From: Gemmatimonadales bacterium
GTDB lineage: Bacteria > Gemmatimonadota > Gemmatimonadetes > Palauibacterales > Palauibacteraceae
Assembly: GCA_009838765.1 (NCBI GenBank)
Contig: VXQX01000058.1
Coordinates: forward strand, 1 to 52,998
DNA length: 52,998 nt
Reading direction: 5' to 3'
Shown piece after piece: positions 1-8,398 of the stretch. Both the position numbers and the translations under genes were made by a program. Each line of letters starts with the position of its first letter. The stretch's first letter is position 1. The notes under the pieces were generated by a model. The model made no database searches. It saw nothing but the letters and a program-made list of their open reading frames with translations, and was not told the DNA's origin.

Positions 1-2155
1 CAGTCTGCCTGGCTTGCACGGTCTCCCCTTCTCTGCGCCCCCGCCCGCGCCGGCCATCGGCCACCCCCTCCGCCGGGCGGTCCCGGGGCCCGGGGCGGCG
101 GCTCGGGCGCGCGGTCCTCCGGATGGGTGCCGTCGCGCGGCCGAGCGCCAGCCGCCATGCCCGGATCCGCCGCACGTCGCCGTAATCCGCCGCGCTCCCG
201 CCTCCGCGCCGGGCCCGGTGGAGTGCCCAGGCGCGCGCGATCGCGACCCGGGAGCCGTCGCCGAGGACGGCCTCTCCGACCGCCGCGTCGCCGAGCGCCG
301 AGCGCAGCGCGCGCACCAGGCCCCGGCCGGGGACAGCTCCGGCGGGCAGCGCGAGGTGGAAGGGCGACGCCGGGAAGGCGTCGAGCGCCGACTCTCCCGG
401 GGATCCGAGGCGCATGCGGCCGTCGCGCCCGAGCCGTTCGGCCAGCCGTTCCGGGCCCTCGCCCGACGCGGGCGCGCGGATCCAGACCGCCAGGTCGCGC
501 TCCGCGCCGGCGAGCAGCGCCTCCACCGTCCGGGCCACGCGCCGGGCGGGCGCCCCGCGGGCCTCGACGGCGACCACGTGCCGCGGCACGGCAAAGCCCC
601 GCGTGCCCGCGCGGGGCCGGAACCCGGGGTCGGCGACGAGTTCGGCGAGCTTCGCCGCCTGGAGGTCCTGGTCGCGTTCCTTCGTCTCGCGGCCCTCCGC
701 CCAGCGGCCCTGGTGCCAGCCGAAGGCTTCGCGCGCGGGCACCAGCAGCCCGCCCCGGCACCACGCCCGGTAGCCCAGTTCCGTGTCCTCGCCGCCGTAG
801 CGGGCGAACGACTCGTCGAACCCGCCGATCTCCTCGAAGAACGCACGCGACACGCCGAAGTTGTGCCCGGTGAGCGCCCGGAAGAGATCGTCGTGGCGCG
901 TGGTCAGGTCCGCCGTGCGCGCCATGTGCCGCTCGATCCACGGCGCGTCGCGCGGGCGCCCGGCGAGCAGATCGGTGACCGATCCCGGCCGGTCGCGGAC
1001 CGCCGCCGCGTCGATCCCGCGCGCGGAGACGAACGCGCAGAACCCGAGCGTCACGGCGTCGGAGACGGCGTGGTGCCAGCGCGCGTGCGCGGCGACGAGC
1101 CCGGCCTCCGGGATCACGTCCCCGTCGAGGAAGACCAGGATGCCGTGCCGGGCGGCGCCCGCCCCGGCGTTGCGCGCCCGCGCGAGCCCGAAGCCGCGCC
1201 GCTCCCGGCGCACGACGCGCACCGGCAGCGCCGGCGGGCGCGGCACGGCGAGCGGGGGCGAGGAGCCGTCGTCGACCACCACGACCTCCAGCAGCCCCTC
1301 GGGGTAGCTCTGCCGCTCGAGCCCGGCCAGCGCGAGCGCGAGCTTCCCGGGCGCGTCGCGGCAGGGGACGACGACGGTCACCGGCAGGCCGGGCGCGAAC
1401 GCCGCCTCGGACGGAAGCTCGACCCGCGGCCATTCGTTGTGCGGCACGCCGGCCGGCGCCGGGCGGGCGCGGACCGGGTCGGCGGACGCCGGCGGACGGG
1501 GCCCGCTTCGACGGCCTCCGCCCGCGCGCCCGCGCACCGGCCGGAGCGTCCGCCACACGCAGGCGGCGAGCAGCTTCAGGTCCAGCCACGGGCTCATGCG
1601 CCGGATGTAGAGCCTGTCGTAGCGCAGCTTGCGGCGCGGGTGCAGGGAGGGGCCGCCGCGCGACTGCGCGAGTCCCGCGATGCCGGGACGCACGGCGAGC
1701 CGCTCGGCGAAAGCCGGCACCGCGCGCGCGATCTCCTCGGCCAGCTCCGGCCGCTCGGGGCGCGGCCCCACGAGGCTCATCTCGCCCCTCGCCACGTTGA
1801 CGACCTGCGGCAACTCGTCGAGGTGGAAGCGGCGCAGCACGCGCCCGACCGCCGTGGTGCGCTCGCGCCGCCAGACCGCCCAATGCGGGCCGATGCGCCG
1901 CTCGTCGTACTCGGTCATGGTGCGGAACTTGAGAATCCGGAACGTCCGGCCGCCGCGCCCGAGCCGCGGCTGCGCGTAGATCGCCGGTCCGCCGTCCTCG
2001 AGCCGGATCGCGAGCGCGACGGCGAACGCGAGGAGGATCCAGAGCGGGGCGAACGGGAGCAGCGCCGCGAGAAGCAGCCCGATGTCGAACGGGCGCTTGT
2101 AGCCTTCGCCGCCGCGCGCCCCCTCCCGCCGCCGAGGCCCTGCGTGGACGCTCAC
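1..2155 (-). CDS. Fusion of initiating phosphoglycosyl transferase (WcaJ/PglC type) and GT2 glycosyltransferase, 3' end cut by window
   Basis: One uninterrupted minus-strand frame opens with GTG at 2155 and is still open at position 1 (about 718 codons seen). Residues about 20-205 are a monotopic bacterial sugar transferase: a KRPFDIGLLL membrane hairpin, LGRGGRTFRILKFRTM, the Asp-Glu dyad in LDELPQ, and VGPRPERPE. Such enzymes load the first sugar phosphate onto undecaprenyl phosphate. After a Pro/Arg-rich linker, residues about 250-500 are a GT-A fold glycosyltransferase (VTVVVPCRDAPGKLAL, DD at 295-296, FLDGDV, GGFDESFARYGGEDTELG). The remainder, to the edge, is an Ala/Arg-rich region I do not recognise. 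Its GTG overlaps the stop of the upstream ligase gene by four bases, implying translational coupling. By inference, one chain starts the repeat unit and adds a second sugar. Confidence 0.85.
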   Translation of the reverse strand, partial: MSVHAGPRRREGARGGEGYKRPFDIGLLLAALLPFAPLWILLAFAVALAIRLEDGGPAIYAQPRLGRGGRTFRILKFRTMTEYDERRIGPHWAVWRRERTTAVGRVLRRFHLDELPQVVNVARGEMSLVGPRPERPELAEEIARAVPAFAERLAVRPGIAGLAQSRGGPSLHPRRKLRYDRLYIRRMSPWLDLKLLAACVWRTLRPVRGRAGGGRRSGPRPPASADPVRARPAPAGVPHNEWPRVELPSEAAFAPGLPVTVVVPCRDAPGKLALALAGLERQSYPEGLLEVVVVDDGSSPPLAVPRPPALPVRVVRRERRGFGLARARNAGAGAARHGILVFLDGDVIPEAGLVAAHARWHHAVSDAVTLGFCAFVSARGIDAAAVRDRPGSVTDLLAGRPRDAPWIERHMARTADLTTRHDDLFRALTGHNFGVSRAFFEEIGGFDESFARYGGEDTELGYRAWCRGGLLVPAREAFGWHQGRWAEGRETKERDQDLQAAKLAELVADPGFRPRAGTRGFAVPRHVVAVEARGAPARRVARTVEALLAGAERDLAVWIRAPASGEGPERLAERLGRDGRMRLGSPGESALDAFPASPFHLALPAGAVPGRGLVRALRSALGDAAVGEAVLGDGSRVAIARAWALHRARRGGGSAADYGDVRRIRAWRLALGRATAPIRRTARPSRRPGPRDRPAEGVADGRRGRGRREGETVQARQT

Positions 2156-4272
2156 CGGGCGGCGTCCGGCGCGGCCGCCGGCCACTCGACGTCGGCCGTA
2201 CACTGGCCGGGATACCGGCACGCCTTGATGCGGTAGCGCGCCGGGCCGCCCGCGCCGGCCGCGGGCGCCACCCAGGTCGTGCGCGCGGGATCGTAGGCGT
2301 GCAGCACGAACCGCCGCCGGCCGTCCGCGCGCGACTGCGAGAGGGCCACGTATCCGGCGTCCTCGGGCCAGCGCCAGCCGAGCTCGAGGCGCCCGTCGTC
2401 GAGGCGCCGGGAGACCAGCGAGTCGGGCGGAAGCAGGGGCCCGGGGAACACCGCCCGCGCCGGGGCCAGCTCCCGCGCCCGCTCCGCGTGCCGCGCCGCG
2501 GCGTCGCCGAAGGCCGCGTCCGTCGCCGCGGCCGCCCGGTACAGCCGCGCCAGGCTGGCGCGGAACCGCCACTCGCCGGGCTCGGCGCGCGCCGCCCGCT
2601 CCCCCTCGCGCCCCACCCATTCGAGCAGCGCGAGCGCGCGCGGCCCGTCCTCGGCCCGGATCCTGGGCCAGTGCAGGGCGAGTTCGTTGAACAGCCACCA
2701 CCGCCAGGTGTTGGCCATCGGGGGGAAGGCGTCGATCCCGCGGCCCATGTTGTCTCGCCACGACCACGGCTCGAACGGCACGTGGTCGAGATCGGCGGCC
2801 CGGCGCATCGCCCCGTGCGCGGCCGCCCCGCCCGCCGCCGCCGCGAGCGCCGCCGCCGCGAGCGCGATCCGCGCCGCCCGCCGGCCGGGCAGCGCCGCCC
2901 ACCGCGAGGCGAGCGCCCCGGGGAGGCGCGGTCCCCGCCGGCGGCCGCCGGCCGCGGCCTCCGGCCCGGCCGCGAAGCAGAGGAGCACCGTGACCTGGAG
3001 CGACCCGGTGGGCGTGTCGAACAGGAACTGGCTCTGGACCAGGACCCCCGCGAGCGCGGCGCCGGCCAAGACCGCGAGCGCCCGGTCGGGCCCGGGCGTC
3101 CGCCGCGCCGCCCGCCAGAGAGCCGCGAACGCGATCCACCAGAGCGCCAGATAGGCCGCGAGACCGGCCGCCCCCGTGGTCGCGGCGACCTCGATGAGCT
3201 TGCCGTGCGCCTGGTCGTGCGGCTCGGCCCACGCGCCGTAGCCGGACGCGAAGCGCCCGAACACCACCACGAAGTTCTCCGGTCCCCAGCCGAGCACCGG
3301 ACGCCGGGCGAACCCCTCGATCCCGGTCTCCCAGGCGGCGAGCCGGCTCTGGACGCCCGGCCGCTGGAGGTGCGTCGTGGCCACGTACCGCGCCACCGGA
3401 TCCTCGACCCGGCCCGCCCGGGCGCGGTCGGGATGGAAGAACCGCACCCCCGCCCCGGCGCCCAGAACGGCGAGCAGGGCGAGCACGGCCAGGGCGGCCC
3501 GGCGCGCGCGCCCGGCGCCGAGGACCGCGTACGCGCCCGCGGCGAAGCCCGTGCCGGCCGCGAGCCCGGCCAGCCCGCCGACGGAGCCCGCCAGCGAGAG
3601 CCCCCAGAAGTGAAGCGCGGCCGCCGCCGCCCAGGGCACCCCGCGCGTCCAGTGCGGCCGCGTCCTCGGCGCCTCCCGCCGCGCCGCATCGGGGGCCCCG
3701 GGAGCCGGCATGCCCGCACGCAGCGCCAGTCCCAGCGCAACCATCAGGTTCGGGAGCAGGTACACGGCCAGGAACGTCGGATTGCCGAAGGTTCCGCCCA
3801 TGCGCGGCAGGTGCGCCTCGGGCATGCCGCCGTAGAAGGGTAGCTCGAAGCCGTGCCGCCGCGCGGCGACGAGCAGTACCATCGCCGCCGCCGCGGCCGC
3901 GTTGAGGCCGAGCAGCGCCCGCCACGCCCGGCCCGTGCGCAGCATCGAGACGAGCACGACGGCGAGCGCCGTCCAGTGCGCCGCGTCCAGCACGCCGCCC
4001 ATGCGCTCGTAGCTCGACCAGACGCTCTTCTGCACACTCGCCCCGAACAGCGCCGCCAGGAGCGAGACCGCGACGCCGGCGCCGAGCGCGACGAGGAGCC
4101 AGGAACGGGGCGGACGGAACTCGGCGCGCCGAAGCGCCAGCAGCGCCCACAGCGCGAAGACCGCCTCGATCAGCCAGCGCGACCAGAGCGCCTTGCCCAG
4201 CGTGAACGGGAAGATCGTGCCGGGGGTAACGATGAAGGGCGTGGCGAGCAGGAGCGCGATGCCGGCGAGCAC
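2152..4272 (-). CDS. O-antigen ligase / polymerase family membrane protein (Wzy_C/WaaL-like)
   Basis: The protein is about 706 aa with some 10-12 hydrophobic segments through residue about 450, beginning VLAGIALLLATPFIVTPGTI. The family signature lies before the last membrane helices: VLGWGPENF followed by EPHDQAHGKLIEVAATTGAAG, as in Wzy/WaaL proteins that polymerise or ligate undecaprenyl-linked glycans in the inner membrane. The C-terminal soluble part ends in a beta-rich, fibronectin-III-like stretch (YRIKACRYPGQCTADVEW), which is unusual for the family. The start is uncertain: GTG at 4272 is the first usable in-frame start after the upstream GT2 stop, and no clear ribosome site precedes it. 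The stop overlaps the GTG of the next gene (GTGA), so the genes form an operon. Confidence 0.8.
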   Translation of the reverse strand: MLAGIALLLATPFIVTPGTIFPFTLGKALWSRWLIEAVFALWALLALRRAEFRPPRSWLLVALGAGVAVSLLAALFGASVQKSVWSSYERMGGVLDAAHWTALAVVLVSMLRTGRAWRALLGLNAAAAAAMVLLVAARRHGFELPFYGGMPEAHLPRMGGTFGNPTFLAVYLLPNLMVALGLALRAGMPAPGAPDAARREAPRTRPHWTRGVPWAAAAALHFWGLSLAGSVGGLAGLAAGTGFAAGAYAVLGAGRARRAALAVLALLAVLGAGAGVRFFHPDRARAGRVEDPVARYVATTHLQRPGVQSRLAAWETGIEGFARRPVLGWGPENFVVVFGRFASGYGAWAEPHDQAHGKLIEVAATTGAAGLAAYLALWWIAFAALWRAARRTPGPDRALAVLAGAALAGVLVQSQFLFDTPTGSLQVTVLLCFAAGPEAAAGGRRRGPRLPGALASRWAALPGRRAARIALAAAALAAAAGGAAAHGAMRRAADLDHVPFEPWSWRDNMGRGIDAFPPMANTWRWWLFNELALHWPRIRAEDGPRALALLEWVGREGERAARAEPGEWRFRASLARLYRAAAATDAAFGDAAARHAERARELAPARAVFPGPLLPPDSLVSRRLDDGRLELGWRWPEDAGYVALSQSRADGRRRFVLHAYDPARTTWVAPAAGAGGPARYRIKACRYPGQCTADVEWPAAAPDAAR

Positions 4273-4313
4273 GGCCCACCGCAGCAGCGCATCCGGCCCA
4301 GGTCCGCCGCGCG

Positions 4314-5456
4314 TCAGCGCGGCCCCCGGCCGGCCACAGCGGGCGGCCCCGCGAAGAACCCGGCCGCCCAGGCGAGGTGGATGGTCGCCGCCACCGCCGG
4401 CGCCAGCATCGCCTCCGCTCGCCGCCGCCCCAGCCCCAGCGCGCCCGCCGACGCGGCCAGCAGCAGCGCGTAGCCGGCCGGAAAGACCGCCGCGGCGCGG
4501 AGCATCGGTCCCGCCGCCGGCGCGAGCGCGGGAAAGGAACCCGCCGCGAGCACGGCTCCGCAGACGGCGAGCAGGGCCGAGGCCGCGAGCGCCGCGAGCA
4601 GCAGCGGCGGGGCCGCCTGCCGGAGCCTGAGCGAGCGCGGGTGGCGCCGGAGCACCGCCCGCTTCCAGCGCCCGTAGTCGAAGTACTGGCGCGCGAGCGC
4701 TCCGAGACTCCCGCGCGGACGGTAGGCGACCGACAGGGCGGGGTCGAACCACACCGTGCCGCCGAGCGCGCGCAGGCGGCAGTTCAGCTCGTAGTCCTCG
4801 CTCCGGAGCAGCGCCTCGTCCCAGCCCCCCGCCGCTTCGAGCGCCGCGCGGCGGAAGACGCCGAGGAAGACCGTCTCGACCGGGCCCTCCCGGCCGCCCA
4901 CCCGGTAGCGGGCGCCGCCCGCGCCCAGGGGCGTGTTCGTCACGAGCGCCACGGCGCGCTCGAAGCGGGTCGTGCCGGCGGCGTGCTGGCGCCCGCCCAC
5001 GTTGACCGCCCCGCTGCGTTCGAGCGTCGCGACCGCGCGGGCCAGGTAGCCGCTCGGCCAGGCGGCGCGGGCGTCGAGGCGCGCGACGACCGCGTGCCGC
5101 GCGGCCGCGAGCGCCAGGTTCAGGCCGGCCGAGATCCCGCCCCGGGGGTTCGGCACCACGCGCACGCCGGGGAAGCGCCGGCGCACGAGTTCGCGCGTGG
5201 CCGCCGTCTCCGAGCCGTCGGCGACGATCGCCTCGACCGCGCCCCCGTAGTCCTGGGCAAGGACCGAGTCGAGCGCCGCCGCGAGCGTCGCCTCCGCGTC
5301 CCGGGCCGGCACGACGACCGAGACGCCCGGCAGCCCGGCCGTGGCGGGATGTTGCCCGCGCGGGGAGATTCCCCCGACGGTCGTACCCGGACACACGCGA
5401 GCGCGGTCGCCGGGCCCACGCGCAGAGAGGAACACCGTGCACCGACCCCGAGACAT
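4314..5456 (-). CDS. Glycosyltransferase family 2 with C-terminal membrane segments
   Basis: The GT-A domain starts at VSVVVPARDAEATLAAALDS and contains VEAIVADGSETAATREL, a degenerate DXD region (VVARLDARAAW) and the acceptor-side motif LLRSEDYELNCRLR. The C-terminal third has two or three hydrophobic helices, so the enzyme is probably held in the inner membrane. This layout resembles succinoglycan-type ExoA transferases, which extend lipid-linked oligosaccharides on the cytoplasmic face. ATG at 5456 gives 380 aa; an in-frame GTG at 5396 would give 360 aa, and neither has a convincing ribosome site. It is the first gene of the minus-strand polysaccharide operon and is divergent from the sulfotransferase across 54 bases. 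Confidence 0.8.
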   Translation of the reverse strand: MSRGRCTVFLSARGPGDRARVCPGTTVGGISPRGQHPATAGLPGVSVVVPARDAEATLAAALDSVLAQDYGGAVEAIVADGSETAATRELVRRRFPGVRVVPNPRGGISAGLNLALAAARHAVVARLDARAAWPSGYLARAVATLERSGAVNVGGRQHAAGTTRFERAVALVTNTPLGAGGARYRVGGREGPVETVFLGVFRRAALEAAGGWDEALLRSEDYELNCRLRALGGTVWFDPALSVAYRPRGSLGALARQYFDYGRWKRAVLRRHPRSLRLRQAAPPLLLAALAASALLAVCGAVLAAGSFPALAPAAGPMLRAAAVFPAGYALLLAASAGALGLGRRRAEAMLAPAVAATIHLAWAAGFFAGPPAVAGRGPR

Positions 5457-5510
5457 GCGGAGCGCCCGGCGTGGCGCGGCCGCGTCCCCGCGCCCCGGCG
5501 GCCCCGCGCC

Positions 5511-6458
5511 ATGACCGGCGACCCGCACGACGCGGCGCGCCTCGTCGGACTCGCGCTGCGCGCCGCCCGCGCCTGCGGCCTGCTCCCCATCCGGCCGGAC
5601 GTTGCGCTCGGGGCCGCCGCCGGCCTCCGCACCGCCGTCCGGCGCCGCGCGCTGGACGCGCCGCTCCTCCGGCTGAGCCGGCGGCTCGCCGCCTCGCCCA
5701 CCCCCGAACACGCCGCCGCCGCAGCCGCGCTCGCCGAGGCCGTGGACGCCGCCGACTACCGCGCCGCGCTCGCGCTCGCGAGGACCGCGGGCCGGCGCGC
5801 CGACCTGGGGGCCGAGAAGATCCTGTCGCGGCGCCACCGGTTCCTGTGGCTCTGCGTCCCCAAGGTGGCCTCGCGGAGCATCATCGCGGCGCTGCGCGCC
5901 GCCGATCCCGGCGCGCGGCTCATCCGCCGCCGCAGCCTCGACGAGATCCTCGCCCGCCACCCCGAGGCGCGCGGGTACTTCCGCTTCGCCTTCCTCCGCC
6001 ACCCGGTCGAGCGCGCGCGCTCCTGCCACGCCGACAAGCACGCGCTCGCGCGCACCGACGCGGCGGCCCGCCGCTGGTTCGTCGAGCCCTATCACGGACT
6101 CTCGCTCGGAATGACCTTCGCCGAGTTCTGCCGCTGGCTCGACACGCCGTGGGGCTGCGACGCCTTCGCCGACCGCCACTGGCTCTCGCAGCACCGCCAG
6201 GTCCGCGACGGCGATGGCCGGCTGCCCGACTTCCTCGGCCGCTGGGAGACGCTCGATGCCGACTGGCGCGCCGTCTGCGGGCGCCTCGGCCTGCCGCACC
6301 GCGCGCTGCCGCGCCTCAACGTCCGCCCGGCCGGGACCGGCACGGAACCGCCGGACAACGCCGCGACCGCACTCCTGGGGGGGCGCTACGCAGCGGACTT
6401 CCGGCTCGGCGGCTACGACGGCACGGGTCCCCGCGGCGGGCGGCGGCTCGCGCCATGA
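5511..6458 (+). CDS. Sulfotransferase family 2 (carbohydrate sulfotransferase-like)
   Basis: This 315-aa protein has both PAPS-binding elements of Golgi-type carbohydrate sulfotransferases. The 5'-phosphosulfate loop VPKVASRS is at residues 116-123, right after a hydrophobic FLWLCV strand. The 3'-phosphate motif FLRHPVERARSCHADK starts near residue 161, with its Arg at 163. These enzymes move sulfate from PAPS to a sugar hydroxyl. No signal peptide is visible, so it acts in the cytoplasm, where lipid-linked sugars are built. Its position opposite the glycosyltransferase operon suggests that it sulfates the exopolysaccharide made there (inference). ATG at 5511 fits the domain; the first 100 residues are Ala/Arg-rich and not recognised. 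Confidence 0.8.
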   Translation: MTGDPHDAARLVGLALRAARACGLLPIRPDVALGAAAGLRTAVRRRALDAPLLRLSRRLAASPTPEHAAAAAALAEAVDAADYRAALALARTAGRRADLGAEKILSRRHRFLWLCVPKVASRSIIAALRAADPGARLIRRRSLDEILARHPEARGYFRFAFLRHPVERARSCHADKHALARTDAAARRWFVEPYHGLSLGMTFAEFCRWLDTPWGCDAFADRHWLSQHRQVRDGDGRLPDFLGRWETLDADWRAVCGRLGLPHRALPRLNVRPAGTGTEPPDNAATALLGGRYAADFRLGGYDGTGPRGGRRLAP

Positions 6459-6474
6459 GCCGCGACGCCCGCCG

Positions 6475-6493
6475 GGCCGGCGCCGCGCCGGCC
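6475..6493 (+). terminator. Possible intrinsic terminator after the sulfotransferase gene
   Basis: A perfect 8-bp GC stem (GGCCGGCG / CGCCGGCC) with a 3-base loop lies 16 bases after the sulfotransferase stop and is followed by TTTCCCC. The U-tract is short, so this is only a candidate. It would also separate this gene from the convergent MocR gene. Confidence 0.4.
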
Positions 6494-6624
6494 TTTCCCC
6501 TGTCCGGCGCATCCGCGCCGGCGAGATTCCGAAACACCGCAGTACGCCCATGCCTGAGCATAACGGGCGGACGATGCGAACGGGTATATACACTTCCGCC
6601 GAATTGTAGGGTACAGGCGGCGGG

Positions 6625-8160
6625 TCAGTCCCCCCGAACGGGATCCATGCTCCGGTCGCCCGGCGGCGCGGGCGCGGCCGCGCGCGCGCCGGGGACGGCG
6701 CCAGCGATCCTGTCGATCCCTTCGGCGATGAGCGACTCGTCGATGACGGAGTATCCCAGCCGGACGTGGTTGCGGTTGCTGCGTTCGTCGGAGAAGGTGA
6801 ACCCGCCGGTCTCGAAGAACACGCCGTCGGGCTCGACCAGGTCGTGCAGAACCGCCGCGTCCACGTCCTCGGGCAGTTCGAGCCAGATGATCGCGCCGCC
6901 GTACTCCGGCTTGACGGCGCCGCCGGGGAAGTGCCGTTCGAGCGCCTCGTGCATCACGTCGCAGCGCCGGCTGTAGATGGCCGTCAGCTTGGCCACGAAG
7001 CGGTCGAAGTACCCCCGCTGGAGGAAGAGGGCCACGCTGCGCTGGTTGTTGACCGGCGGGTGCCTCAGCATGTAGTGCCGCAGCGCCCTCGCCTCCCGGA
7101 TGAACTCCCGGTCGGCGACCAGGTAGCCCAGCCGCAATCCCTGCAACAGCGACTTCGACAGGCCGCCCACGTAGATGACGTTCCCCCACCGGTCCAGGCT
7201 CTTGAGCGCCCTCGGGGGCGTCTTGTTGAAGCTGATCTCGGCCTCGTAGTCGTCCTCGATCACGAACTGGCCGCGCTTCGTCGTGAGTTCCAGCAGCCTG
7301 GTCTTGCGCGCCAGCGGCATCGTGACCGTGGTCGGGAACTGGTGGCTCGGCGTCACGAACAGGCACTTGCAGCGCTTCAGCCGCTCCGACAGCACCAGCC
7401 CCCAGCGGTCGACGGGAAGCCGCCGCACGTTGATCCCCTCGATCCTCGCCATGTTCACCACGTCCGGGTACCCGGGATCCTCGACGCCCAGCGTCTCGCC
7501 CGGCGCCAGCAGGAGCCGCATGGCGATGTAGAGCGCCTGCTGGCCGCCCACCGTCACGAGGATCTCGTCGGGCCGCGCGACGATCCCGCGCCTGGCCAGC
7601 ACGCGCTGGATCAGCTGCTCGATCAGCATCTGGTCGTCGGTCTCGGAGAAGTCCGTCGCGCAGTTGCCGACCCCGACCACGCCCACCGCGTCCCGCACGC
7701 ATTCGCGCCACTGCGCGACCGGGAAGAGCGAAGGATCGATCAGCCCGCACGCGAAGGGGTATCGATACCGCACCAGGCTGTCGGCGGGCTTGACGACGCG
7801 CTGGCGATCGAAGCTCCGGCCACGGAAGAACTTCGCGTAGTCCACCCGGGCCGACGGCGCCGCATCGTCCGCCAGGTCGGCGGACTCGAGCGCGTGTCCC
7901 GGATCGGCGAGCACGTCCGGGTTCACGAAGTAGCCCGAGCGGTCCCTCGACACCACGAACCCGTCTCTCATCAGCGCCTTGTAGACCATCACCACGGTCG
8001 TCACGCTGACCTTGATATCCGCCGCCAGCCGTCGGACCGACGGCAGCGGCTCATTGGGCGGGAACTGCCGGTTGACGATGGCGATCGCCATCTGGCGCCG
8101 GACCTGCATCTGAAGGCTCTCGGAAGCCCCCCGATCGATCTCGATCATGTTCTCGTACAT
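6625..8160 (-). CDS. MocR-type PLP-dependent transcriptional regulator (GntR wHTH + aminotransferase fold)
   Basis: 511 aa. Residues about 10-80 are a GntR winged helix (LPSVRRLAADIKVSVTTVVMVYKALMRDGFVVSRDRSGYFV). From about 115 on it is a fold-type I aminotransferase: GGQQALYIAMRLLL, VEDPGYPDV, TPSHQFPTTVTM, VIEDDYEAE, and YVGGLSKSLLQGLRLGY with the PLP lysine at 336. MocR proteins (PdxR, GabR and others) sense PLP plus an amine or amino acid and act on their own and neighbouring promoters. No aminotransferase or PLP-synthesis gene is adjacent, so its target is not evident. The repeat array about 90-120 bases upstream is the likely operator. ATG at 8160 is chosen because the GntR domain follows at once; a longer frame extends upstream without homology. 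Confidence 0.9.
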   Translation of the reverse strand: MYENMIEIDRGASESLQMQVRRQMAIAIVNRQFPPNEPLPSVRRLAADIKVSVTTVVMVYKALMRDGFVVSRDRSGYFVNPDVLADPGHALESADLADDAAPSARVDYAKFFRGRSFDRQRVVKPADSLVRYRYPFACGLIDPSLFPVAQWRECVRDAVGVVGVGNCATDFSETDDQMLIEQLIQRVLARRGIVARPDEILVTVGGQQALYIAMRLLLAPGETLGVEDPGYPDVVNMARIEGINVRRLPVDRWGLVLSERLKRCKCLFVTPSHQFPTTVTMPLARKTRLLELTTKRGQFVIEDDYEAEISFNKTPPRALKSLDRWGNVIYVGGLSKSLLQGLRLGYLVADREFIREARALRHYMLRHPPVNNQRSVALFLQRGYFDRFVAKLTAIYSRRCDVMHEALERHFPGGAVKPEYGGAIIWLELPEDVDAAVLHDLVEPDGVFFETGGFTFSDERSNRNHVRLGYSVIDESLIAEGIDRIAGAVPGARAAAPAPPGDRSMDPVRGD

Positions 8161-8250
8161 CGCTCGATTCTCCTTCACCACCCGTCCAGGGGCTTGAGGC
8201 CGCGGCAACCGGCAACCCGTCGACACTGCGGGCGCACCCGCCGAAGCAGC

Positions 8251-8281
8251 CGATCTGTACCTACAGATCGCACGATCTGTA
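8251..8281. promoter_or_regulatory. Three-half-site operator array upstream of the MocR gene
   Basis: CGATCTGTA, its exact reverse complement TACAGATCG, and CGATCTGTA again follow one another with 2-base spacers (8251-8259, 8262-8270, 8273-8281). Each neighbouring pair is a perfect 9-bp inverted repeat with 11-bp spacing, so the first and third half-sites are direct repeats 22 bp apart. MocR regulators are known to bind direct repeats spaced by about two helical turns. Assignment to the adjacent regulator is inference. The 238-base gap around it (8161-8398) has no other feature I can support. Confidence 0.65.
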
Positions 8282-8398
8282 ATGTACAGCCCCAGCGCAA
8301 GGCGGAGCGCCCCGAAGGCCTGCCGGACGAGGAGCGGCGGACGAGGGCCGGCCCGTGGGGAAGGTGGGCCGGGGCGGGCAGCAAGCCGCTTCCCGCGC

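Noticed and set aside
14..2236. A 740-codon plus-strand frame and other long frames on both strands in 0-6 kb
   Set aside because: They are Arg/Pro/Gly-rich antisense shadows of the polysaccharide genes, caused by high third-position GC. The opposite strand encodes clear domain motifs.
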